DNA of 64,000 nucleotides from Pelodera strongyloides (taxonomy: Eukaryota; Nematoda; Chromadorea; Rhabditida; Rhabditidae): the NCBI GenBank assembly GCA_036852015.1, contig JAANDG010000019.1, forward strand, positions 186,001-250,000, written 5' to 3'. The notes beneath the pieces are model-generated. The model was not told the origin of the DNA and ran no database searches. It worked only from the letters and a program-made list of their open reading frames with translations. The position numbers and the translations under genes are program-made. Of the stretch, positions 43,877 through 55,600 are shown piece after piece. How positions within the stretch are numbered: the first letter of the stretch is position 1; each line of letters starts with the position of its first letter.

Positions 43877-46800
43877 CTAGTTGGGTTGTGATGCGTTGTT
43901 TGTTTCGTCTTCCTTCCGTCGTGTCTTATGCAAGAAGAAGGCTACCGATTCTGTCGCATTGACCGGCATACATTCGAGGTGTTCGATCACTTCTTCCAAC
44001 ATCTGAAACATCTAGATTAGAACACTGCTCCACCAATTCGGAAAGCAGGCCTGCACTATCATGGCGAAGCTGTTAAAATGTTAAAAATTCGAGACAGTTA
44101 GAAATACTGAAAAACTATGTATTTACAGTAGTGAAGTAACTACATTGAAGTAGTCTCTGTTTCGCTTCCACACATTCGACAACTTTAATGCGTATAGTAC
44201 CCCGCTCCAAAAATAAAACGGCTTTAAATGTAAATCTACAGTATTCCAAAAATAAATGATTACTACATACCGCATGCTTTGTGGCGCTGGCCTTTGTAGG
44301 AATATCGAAATGTTTCCTGTACTTCCGTAAGGACGCCGCCGAAAGTACTGCGAGCGGATGCTAAATGTAGACATGTACAAATTAGTTACCTATAGTATGT
44401 TCTTCGAGTTACAGTAGTTCCAAAATCACTCATATATTTGTGAAAGTATCAGCTCAGCTCCATCATAGTTGTCTAACGGTGATCGTAATATGTATGAATT
44501 GATTCACAAGGTTAATTGTCAGGGCTGGTGAGATCCACCAAGTATGCTTTCAATGGAAACAATTCACATGCACTCACATCGTCCTCCTCTTCATCGTTTC
44601 CATCTTGGAGATCCTTCAAAAGTTCCACTTTTCTATTCTTCACGTGTTCCTCGCGTAATTCTGGAAAATAAATATATACAGTATTCGGATTATCGTCAAG
44701 TATTCTTCAGAGCTTCTCTAGTGGTGACAAAAATATTCAAACGCTGACTTTGAGAAAATTTAGAGACATTGACAATTACAATTGAAAAAAGAACGTGCAG
44801 AAGACAAAGAAAAGCGGCGAACTTTGTTCAATGTTATAACAAACATGTATATACAAAAAACTCTACATCCGAAGAAAAAAATAGAAGTATTTAATACACA
44901 CTATACCTTTCATGTGTTTCCTACTATCTGGATCGATCTTCCGCTTCCGCTTTATCATATAGTGCAAGGGCGACTTTCCAAGGTTACACGGGTTTTCCGG
45001 GTTCAGGCCGCACTCCTCACAAGCCAGGCATTCAGATGAGTACTGAAAAGTGCGGATAATAAGTAATTTTTCTTCCAATAAAAAGCATAAGTTTACAAAT
45101 AACAGGTCAAAATAGGTTCCCAATGGATCGTTGGGTAATACGCTTAGTGAAAACAATCTACTACACTCTGCAAGCAACACACTGTAACCGTCATACAGTA
45201 GAAACATTTGCCTTTCTCACCTCACTAGGGTCCGACGACGCGTCGAGCCTCTCCAACTCTTCACGAATGTTCTGTTTCCCTATGCTTTCTCCATTTCTCC
45301 GCCGTCTCTTTCTCCCTCCTCGTCTCTCGTCGATCGATTCATCAGAATCCGATAGAAGCGCCTGCAAGAGAAAACTTTATTCAAGAATAAAGGCCATATA
45401 TGCGACTGATGTTAAATGGAATGGAACAAGTTTACACATTCACATGTGATAGAGACAAAGACAAGACCTGGCAGTATATATGTCCTCCGGTGTAGTTACT
45501 AGTTACGTCTTACAAATCCATTCCAAAAACCAAAAAATATAACCAACCTGAATTTCATGGGGATATAGGTCGAGCACCAAGCTTTCTTCCAAAGTCTCCG
45601 GTCCTTCCAAGGTCTCGGTGTCCAGTTTCCGAGTGCGCCTGTTGGTAAGGGGATTCAGCTCCCTTTCGTATCGAATCAGCCGTCGATGATAGACACATAT
45701 CCGCATGTTCGGATCCTAAACAACAAGGTTCGTAAGGCCGAAACAAAAAAAACAGAAACTTAACTCTTATTGTGGTCTAGCTTATACACTACATTGTAAA
45801 TTGTGATGAAGCCTACAAACTACAATTACATATTCAAAATGATCCTCACCTCTTGATCTACGGCCAGAGACAACTGCTTGTCCAGGACCATTCTCTGTAA
45901 CATTGTAGTAAGTGGCCGGAGAGAGGGGCGAGGACACCGAGTCCACACTCCATTAACGTCCTCCAGAAGACAACACTGCACGGAAGGACCAGCCTGGAAT
46001 ACATGAGAGTTAAGAAAGGAACATATATTAGTGTGGAATTCATGCGCATCAACATGACACTGTTATTCCAAAAGGCAGATACCACAACCTCAGTGGAACA
46101 CACCCGGAATAAAGGACATGATAACACACAGGAGCCTATAGATCACACGTAATGCATTGTTCCTTTAGATCTGTATGCAACTGTAATGTTTAGGGGTGTA
46201 ATTCCACTGTGCACTTCACCAGGTTATTATTGGACGTCAGACAACAAGTGATAAACTAAAAAACATCGGACACCTAAACACCTAAAAAACATAAAAAAAC
46301 ACAAAATGTTTCAATTCAAGTCTAAACATGATAAATCTTATCTTCTCATGTACAATAATAAACGCATACCCACCTTTCCAGTTTTCAGTTGCCTTTCGGA
46401 TGCATTCTCCGCATGACAATTCGATGTCGATGGCTGTGAATCTACATATTCGGGTAGATGGGTGATCGGCCCTCCTAGTTCACGTCCTTTATTCAGATCT
46501 TTGATAAACTGGTCGAGTTTCGCCTTTTCTCGGAGCAGATTACTGCGGCTATTCTGCAAGAACAACAATGATTATGATAGAGAACAGACCTAGTCACAAA
46601 TTCGCAAAACACTAATGATAACAAATAGACTAACTAAAGCTTAACAGAGTTATACCTGCTCAATAAAAGTCATAAACATACACACACAATAATTGTACTA
46701 CGCATAAAAAAGCCCTTTTTTACAGTAGACAAAAACACAACTGCCAGACTGACACAACAAATAAGAATAAATCGAATGCTAGAATTCGGCTAGATTAGCT

Positions 46801-47929
46801 TGTTTCAATGATAATCTGGCCGAAACCATAAAATCTATAATTATAATTAACACAATCACCAACCTTCTTTCTTTTCCTTCGTATCCTCCTCGGTTTCTCC
46901 ACCACCACCACTTCTTCGTCCACGTCTACATTCGCTGGCGCAGGAGGGAGCACAATCTCATCATCAATAAGAGGTTCCACGATACCATCTAAACGAGAGA
47001 GTATAATATATTAGTCATTCGAGAAATATGAGAATGTATCCACATATCTATACCCGAAAGAGAAAGATCCTATTTTGATATTACTTGCGTGGTAACGCGT
47101 GCGCACCTAACAAAGACGTGGCTATAAACGTATGAAAAAAACGTGACCTGAAACTGCTTTAAATTTTCTAATCGCACAAAAAAAACAGCAAACGAAGTTC
47201 AAATGAAGCATATTGCATATTCATTAGCGGGGGTTTGGCAAGTTCGCATACATGAATTTGGTTTGTTATTTGTTGGTGTGGTTTTTTTCATCAGACTTCC
47301 TGATGGACGTAACAGAACAAAAATACTATTAAATTCAGCTTTTCCAAAGAACAAGTAACCTCTTTGAAACATCGCTCAGTAGAAGCAGAAAAAAAGACGT
47401 TTAGAACATGTAAATGCGTTGAACTGTATGTGATCTCATAGTGTATCCCAGACGAATCACACGAATACATTATAAAATAAATTAAGTGCTCACTTGTACT
47501 AGCAACCTGTGCTGGTTCAACCCCAGTTCCAGGAACAGAGACACATGGGGCAGTGGTAATGTCGCCGGGCGGTGAGGACAACCCGGGTTCGGTTTCAGCC
47601 GAGGTCGAAGAAGAGCAAATCGACCCTGTCGACAGCCCGGATCCCCGACTACTGTACACCTCGACTACCTTGGAGACGGGCAACTGAAATAAAGCCAATT
47701 TAAAAGAAACCTAGCGAAGAATCATGAAGTAATACTCTAGACGTAAAACATCACACACAACGGAATTCTCATAATGAAATAAAGATAAGTAACCCACATC
47801 TTCCGGGAATGTCGTATAGAAGTGATGATCGAATAGATGTTTGGCCGGGTACGGGGGTGACTGTTGCGTGGGAGGGGAGTTGGAGGGAGGCGATTGCCGG
47901 GTAGAGGCCGCCCCCGCATGCGACATCAT
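43877..47929 (-). CDS. SAP30: SAP30-type Sin3/HDAC subunit, unusually long
   Basis: Eleven exons, 5' to 3': 47929–47798, 47683–47494, 46988–46864, 46553–46374, 45993–45850, 45715–45548, 45361–45221, 45042–44907, 44660–44578, 44360–44271, 44002–43877 (504 codons plus stop; human SAP30 220). The SAP30 zinc finger is at residues about 215–267 (QCCLLED, C229, then ICVYH with C264 and H267). The Sin3-interaction domain is at 434–504 (SLRKYRKHFDIPTKAS, then ECMPVNATESVAFFL). SAP30 bridges Sin3 and other parts of the histone deacetylase complex. The Ser/Pro-rich N-terminus and an insert of about 165 residues between finger and Sin3 domain, with the Cys-rich run CLACEECG, are not in vertebrate SAP30. 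GTTCAG immediately precedes the first of two ATG codons. Confidence 0.85.
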
Positions 47930-49132
47930 CTGAACCAACAGGAGAAATAAGTGATTAGTGGGGAAACAGATACTCGAAGCAATTAGCATCTTTAAAGACG
48001 ACTGTAATGGAACCTTTCAAAGAGTCAAAGCAGTGATTATCTCCCGAATTGGAACTACAATACCATAAATACGATCATGATGGGAGAGTAGATATATGGG
48101 GACAATACAGGTACTGTACAGGCTGTTCTTCTTCCAGAAGTACAGCAGTACAGCTCAAGTTACAGAAACACAACTTATTGGATAGAAATATAGAAATAAA
48201 ACCTATCCTATGCAGAAATAGAAACTACCGTACAACAAAAATAACAGTGACCATAAAAAGTTCATAAAGTAAAATATAAAAATACGTACCACATGATTAT
48301 TGCACAACGGAGTGGCCACAGAAACACTTCCTCCGCTCTCAGCTTCCATAAACAGGGGAACAACTCTTTTCTGACTGGCAAGATTTTCTTTCGAACGGAA
48401 AAAAGGATAAGTGATAATCCTGAAAATGAAACTTTAACAGGACATCTCACATATTCCGACTTTCCGAGAGAAACAACAGCAAATAAAATAATAGTTGACA
48501 ATCAAATTCAGCGCAAACGGTACATAATAGAGAAACAAATCGATTGAAGATATGAATAGAAGACATGGTCTTCTTCTAAAATGGGTGTTAGAATCATTAT
48601 ACAGGTGCAACATGTAATCAAGAGAACTCTGCACTCTATACGATACGGGAAGTAGTGGCTGATGCAATAATATTCGTCAAAAAAATTAAAGTAGACCTAT
48701 ATAGTATGACAAAAATACCTTTCACAAACTTACCTACATTAAAACAATGTTAAAAATATACAGTACCTGCTACTGTACACAAAAATAGACGCCTTCGTCG
48801 ATTTTCGAAACTACATCCGGAATGCGGAACTCCAACAAAGGAAGAAGAATAAAAGAATAACATTATCTCAAATTTCATTCCTCACTTAACCAAAACCAAC
48901 ATCTTACACTCATCAGTCACCACCATGCGATTTCGGAGCTTGTCACTACATCTATATACATTCGAATAAAAATGCCTCGACGCTCGATTCAGTCTTTCTA
49001 TTCTACCACTTCCTACAGAACAACACACACTAATATAACAACACGAGTAGCTCTGCATTACACAAATAGTAAAACTACAAACTACAAAATAATAGCAAAA
49101 ACATACAAGTGTGTAAGAATATAAAGACAAGG

Positions 49133-49375
49133 ACCGGGTGGTGGGGGTATTGGTGGTTGGGGGGTTTGGTTGGTTGGGAGAAGAACGCTCTTTCGAAGGG
49201 AGAAAAGGGAAAGAGATGAGAGATGGGGGAGAAGTGGGAGAGTGGGAGAGAAATGGTTAGGGGAGAGGGGACGAGGGGATCGATACGGAGAGAGGGGGTG
49301 AGGAAGGCAGACAGTCAGCAAGGGGTGGTCGGGTCCCGAAGACTAGGAGGGAGGGGGTAGTTGAAGGTATAGGTA
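49133..49375. repeat. Polypurine/polypyrimidine tract
   Basis: About 240 bp in which the plus strand is almost all G and A, with runs such as GGGAGAGTGGGAGAG. Such tracts can adopt triplex (H-DNA) structures. Confidence 0.7.
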
Positions 49376-50824
49376 AGCAAAACACAAAGCAATAATATGC
49401 TAGGGGGTGGTAAGGACTGGCAACTTGGAAACGGTTGACATGGGGCATTACTTCTAAACATTACTTTCTAAAACGAGGACGAAGCACTAATTTCACAATA
49501 CGGGAACGGAAGGGTGACATTCAAAATTAACACTAAAAATATCGAAGTATCACGACGAAGGACAGAAAACCAACGAAGTACCAAATCGAAAACGACTATA
49601 CACTAAGACGTACGACAATTGACTGACAACAAATACTACAGTACTCTACACACGCAATATAAACAAATCTCTCTTCGCTAACAAAGTGAAGATCGGGTCA
49701 AAGCTCCAGGTGAGATCTCTTTTGAGAAATTGGAAAAAGACGTTTCATGGATAGTCGAAAAGGGGGGAAATATCAGACAGAGAGCAGAGCGGGAACCGGT
49801 CGCAACATGGAATCGACCGAGCGTGGAGACCGAGGGGAAATCGAGCGGGGAGGGATTCACTTACAACTTTCACTAAATGGGAGACTGCGGAGAATCAGAC
49901 GACTGAGGGATCCAACGAAACCATCCACGAAATGAGAGATAAGGGAGAAGTAGAGCACAGGTGAGATAAGAGCCAACACCCCGAGAGTGACGGTCTGCAG
50001 ACAATGTACAAACAAAGAGGGACAGACACGGCTGGCAGACGAACCCGGTCGAAGGTAGGAGAAAGTAAAACACAAGAGCATGTTGAATTCTACTATTACT
50101 GCGGTGTCAACCCAAACTCCAAACAATACCTACGAAACCGCGACGTAGATATGACCCTATTCTATTCTAAAACAAGGAAACAACTAGAGCTGCACATCGA
50201 CAGGCTTATGGAACATAGTCAAGCATAGGCGAATAACAAAGGTAAAGGAAATTAGGAAAGTGTCCCGTACTCCAAAAGAAGAATAACTGATGTTCTGACA
50301 AACTGCTGTAAATATCACCGAACAGAAAAGAAAACGTAATAAAGAGTTCCAAGAGCAAATCCACAGTACAAGAAAAGTCACACACTTAACGACAACCAAT
50401 TTACAGCCATAAACGGAGGACCACGTTAGGCACACTCATACAGGATACAGCTTATGGCATCCTTCTCCAAAACAGACAAAGTCACAAAAAAACAAGTAAA
50501 AATGTGATAAGTGAGCTCTAACGAATCAACCAAAAAGATAGGAGAGAAGAGAGTAGAGAGACACAGCAGACAGATAGAGAGGTGGGAGAGAACAAGAAGT
50601 GATCCGACTATTTCCCGACTACTTGGCCGTAGCAATCTAGAGGGAGCGAAAACACCGAAAGTGCATCGCGCAGTCAGAGACGGAGGAGACAGTGCAGAGG
50701 CATGTGAGGCGACGAGACGAGCAGACAACTCCGACCACAGTTGGCACACGGCCAGCACAGGTGAGCGGTTGTTTGTATGAATTACAGGTCTGATCTGAAC
50801 CCGGTAGACGTCAGTACTCAGTAC

Positions 50825-50905
50825 TGGGGCTCGAACCCGGGTGACACAACCATGTGCAGATCAACTAAGCCCTCAACTGTGTAACTCAGTCGTCAGGGCG
50901 ATCAT
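50825..50905 (-). mobile_element. Possible degraded tRNA-derived SINE
   Basis: On the minus strand a B-box-like GGTTCGAGCCC follows an A-box-like TAGTTGATCTG by only about 30 nt, shorter than the 42–44 nt of a real tRNA. Body and tail are not defined. Confidence 0.3.
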
Positions 50906-51923
50906 GTTGTGCTTAACTTGATGAGCGATTCAATTTCAATATGAAAACCTAGCGCGACCCCGCAGACAGTTACGTGGTGCTCACATCATTAAACGCCCAT
51001 AACTGCCACGTCCTACTGAACGAGAAGCCCCACCGTGAGAATTACTAATTGGACAACCCAACTACCCAACCGTAAAGTCTACTCCTACAGTACCTTACAG
51101 TATCCACAAATATTCACCCAATGACGTCTTCGTACCTCCTAGTTCACTAACTATCCACTTTTGCCTCTCTCTATGTTGCATGTCACTCCGGGGTGGTGGC
51201 AGAACATCTAGGTTAGGCTGTCGCGTGCTCTGTCTACTTCTCTACTCTCTCACCTCATTTCCCTTCTTTTCACTTCTCTAACCACACCCATAGTCCCTCA
51301 GCCGTACTTCCATGTGCTGTGTCTCCCTCCTTCCCACTATATTCACCCACCTATATGACTCCTCCAATGTCCTGAGGGATAGGACCGAGTGAGTGTTAGC
51401 CAACAGCACCAAGAAACATCACTCGACTCATATTTCAATTCGAGTTGCATCGACATTTCGCGGACTTACGGTAACAAGTAAGAAATATATCTGCCTTCTG
51501 CCAAACATCCACTCGAGGCCTACCAACTATAAAACACTAATAATACTCATAATCCCCACTGGGAAACGAACGTTATGAGCACTGACCTCATTAGCAGCAT
51601 CCAAGAGTCCTGGACTTCACATTCACATACAATAGCGATACATAAAAAACAAACTCACATACCAAAAATTCCGTTAAACTTGAACGTCAAACTTAGTTGC
51701 CATCCACAGAAGTTCGCATTGAAGGTCTCCAGGTCTTCTTTTCATTATTTCTGAAGTAAACCTAATTGTAAGTAAAACCGGTCTGTTAGCTGCGCATAAA
51801 TACTAAGTATTGTCACAATAAGTCTCGAACCACAATACATCACTATCACAATGTCAATACACGATACAATTTGAGCGACACGACCCAAGATCTTCAAAAC
51901 ACAATAAAATTTTATGAAAAATA

Positions 51924-51929
51924 TTTATT
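51924..51929 (-). terminator. THOC2 polyadenylation signal
   Basis: TTTATT on the plus strand, AATAAA on the minus strand, about 690 bp downstream of the THOC2 stop codon. The interval 51930–52611 would be its 3'UTR. Confidence 0.45.
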
Positions 51930-52611
51930 AATTTACTTAATATCGAATGGTGTTTTCGATTTATCTGGAAATCATCTCTAACAATCATCGGTAATCAAAG
52001 TTTGATTTTCGTAAAACGAATAAAACCCGAATCTTACATACATAGATACCGTAAATCTCCGTGACAAATTAAGTTGCCGGAAAACAAAATAAATAATAAC
52101 ACGGATTCTCGTCCTGAGCCTAAAGTGCTCTTCAAATTTCTTTTGTTTGGGAGATTCATCATTGCTAAGCATAACTGGGATTCCCTGGGCAAAGATCCAT
52201 GCTAATTGGGGCAACAAAAGAAATTATACTCTATTTTCATGGAAATCACAGACAATAGTACATAACCATACAAGACCAAACCAAATCACAACAACAAATG
52301 CGAAAATCAACAATTCCTTTGCAAAAAATGTTTAAACTATAACGAAATAGATTACATTAGTTAAGCTGAGAGATAGACTGAACATATATGCATAAAATTA
52401 CTGTCACCGTCAATAAAACTACATAACAATGTTCTACAAGGAGTTACAAGGAGTTAACAAAACCCTACGTACATTAACAAGAATTCACATCCAACACTTC
52501 TGGAGCGCTAGAAAAGAATAAACAAACAAAATCCAAACTTGCACAAGATCAAAGTGAGATCCTTATATTGAGTGAACAATTGACTAACCGGGTTCCTCTA
52601 CATACATTTCT

Positions 52612-55600
52612 TTACTTCACCTCCGACTGGCTCTTCTGAAAAAAGAATAAAATAAACAAAATAAAACATCGACGTACAAGAAAAGTACCTCAATCGGGAA
52701 TCGCCAAAAGTATGCTCCTTTTCTTCGAGGAAGGACAAATTCCATCTCACCTCCAAACCCAAAACCACTATTTGAATACCGTATTTTCACACCTTGATAC
52801 TTCAGATACGATACAATACAATATATACGATATTATGATGAACAACCAACTCTTTATACTTTTTCTTATCCTTATCCTTTTCCTTATGCGCATCTCGGTC
52901 AGCATGAGGTGAGCGTGAGAGTGCACGGATTGGTTCCCGCCCTGCAACTGAAGACATGATATAATTATACTATACTTTGACTTTCTACTGGTTTACAAAA
53001 CAACCGTCACAAAGCCGAGAGGCTAGTTAGTTTTAATAATTGTAAGAACCACATTTCCTTTGACAGCTAAAACAACCGGGAAGTCAAATACGCTGTTTTA
53101 TATCGCGTTTTGTTCTTCGGAATAAATTATTCAGAAAACTAATAGTTTACACATTTTGAAGAAATTGAGAATTGTGTATATTTTTTTTAAAGTCTCACCT
53201 CGTCTGTTATGCGATTCCTTCGCCTTTTCCATAGACTCTCGTCGCTGGATCTTCGGCTCTCTGAAACCACAGCAATTGAATATATGGAAATAAATGAACA
53301 AAAGTGTGATATTATAATAAGAGTTAAACACAAACATAACTGGCCACCTAATTAACTAAACCAGTGCTTACACCTACAATAAAAACAACAGCTCGTGAAG
53401 CGAATTGCACGAATGGAATACATTCAACTAATATGACTAATAAATGAACTCATCCCTTCAACAATCAAACACAAAACTTACAGGACGTCATCGCTTGCAA
53501 CTGTTTTCACACTCCTCTTCGACGCCTTGCGGTCATCCGTGTCCTTTTCATCCCTCCTTTCCTCCCTCTTCTCTTTGTCTCTTCCTCGTTCCTCCTTTCT
53601 GGATTCCTTCCCGGCATCCTTTTCCTCCCTCCTTTCTTCTCGTCTCTCCTTATGATCTTTCTTTATCTCTTTCTCCTTCGGTTTCTGTACCTCATTTTCC
53701 TTTTGTTCCTTTCTTTCCAATTTAGGAGGTGGCTATAAATTGATAATTTATACATAGCAAAATTCTCAATAGTGTATAAGCCACGTCACAAAATATCTCT
53801 AGAGCACGCAACCGTGGACTAACAAACTTGGCTAACAAAACCACAAGAAGAGTGTACACAATGGGAATACTCGGTTTGAAACACACCGTTTCAAAACTGG
53901 TTAAACACCGAATAATGAGTACTTGGTACTTGTCGTCATCAGGTAAGTTCTATACGTGCATCTATCTAACTAATATGCTCCACCAAATCGAAGACATCTG
54001 ATAACTCACCGCCGGTCCTATATCCACATGTTCCTCCTCCTTGTCTGTCTGCGGTTCCATCCTTATCCGTGATTTGAGATCTTTTCTTTCCCGCGAGTCT
54101 TTCGGTTCACGTTCCTTTGAACGCTCATCACGTCCGCGGGAAACAGACCGTTTTTCCTGGAAAATGTATTTTATTTACACAGTAGGAACATGATTCTACT
54201 CTCAAACAAAACAAGCGCGAGACTTAAGACTGGACTCATCCGTTAACTCTCTCTCAACCCAAATTTCCAGCACTCAGCGCTACAGTCGTGCAGTCCACAA
54301 AAAGTTCAAAATCCTCACCAAACAATTAACAGCTATCAATTCATAAGAGTATCGACTCAACGACTGAAATATCACTTGCCAATCAATGATTCACAATGAC
54401 AACCGCATTATAAGATCGCCTCCTACCTCTTTAACTCTCTTCTCCTTGCTCTCGGAACGCTTGTCAGCCCTCGTGGTGCTTTCTCGTCGCTCTTCTTTCT
54501 CTCTTCGCTCCTCCTTTTTCTCATCAGACTTCTTCTTCTTATCCTTCACTTTCTCGCGTTCTTTGTCATCATTTTCATCCTCTACAGCTTCTTTCTTTGC
54601 CTGAAACTTACACTAGTAAATAAGCCACACCACAAGCAAGTCAAATCATCAATTACTGCGCGAAATACGCTGCCGTTCTGTAAATCATCTAAAACAAACT
54701 AGAGATCACTGACACGGGATACAATCATTACCACGGGATCGATCAGATCAGGGCAGAATTCAAACAAGATACAAGTACAACAGTGGCGTGGAGAGTTGTT
54801 CTAGCGCCGAAGAACACTAACATCGATGCGCATGCAGCTTGTAAAAGCCTACCTCCTTGACCGTTACTCCTATGGCCTTGTTCAATGCCCGCAAAGCACC
54901 GGCTGCAGCTCCACCATTCTGCTTCTTGTCGTCGATTGAGCGATGCTTCCGCGCCTAGAATAGGTGCAACGTTTTTTTAACGCTCAATGAAGCTATAAAC
55001 GAAAAGACTAGTACAAGGTTTACAATGGTTTCAACTCAACCAACCTTAGTTGCTGAAGGCGGACTCGGAGGCACTTCGCCCTCTTCGGTTTCAGTCGAAT
55101 CAGTCGCTCTCACACTGGCTAGTGCAGATTGAGGACGCTCACGCTCCTGAAAACAAAACAATGAGGGCGGGCCGGCTTTGTGACTTCAATATCAGTGGGT
55201 TTCCAGCTCGCCAACTTCCAGGGGCGAACTCACAAGCAGAAAAATGCCGTCAGCACGAAAAAAAAAACCACCGAACACGCCAGAACAGTGCAAAATAACA
55301 ACGAAGGTATGTCTAATCACAAACCAAACAATTTACAAGGCAATACAAACAAGGAAAAAGAAAGGGCATGATCAAGTAAAATATATCGCTCTAACAATAT
55401 ATAAAGACTAAAATTAAGATTAAGAACACAGAACACTCACCTCACTTGTCTCCACCGGCTCAACCTTCTTCACGTCTCTACTTCGCTCTTTATCACCGTT
55501 CACGTGGGAAGACTGAAAAGAAAACGATGCCGAAAGGAGAACTATTTTTTGGGTCATGGTCCAAAACTGAAAGTAGAGAGGAACCGCACAGCCTTAATAG

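Larger units (their letters stand above)
47930..51923. other. Long spacer upstream of SAP30
   Basis: No conserved coding region found. It should hold the SAP30 promoter and any 5'UTR exon. Notable contents are a polypurine tract (49133–49375), a second purine-rich stretch near 49740–49860, and a degraded tRNA-like segment around 50825–50905. Several frames of 60–110 codons on both strands are biased low-complexity translations. Confidence 0.4.

Noticed and set aside
43926..44069. Alternative last SAP30 exon in another frame (47 residues)
   Set aside because: It is open and in phase with the previous exon, but only the frame starting at 44002 restores the Sin3-interaction domain (MPVNATESVAFFL).
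51978..52217. Minus-strand frame of 79 codons in the THOC2 3' region
   Set aside because: It lies between the THOC2 stop and its poly(A) signal, has no similarity I recognise, and turns into T-rich noise.
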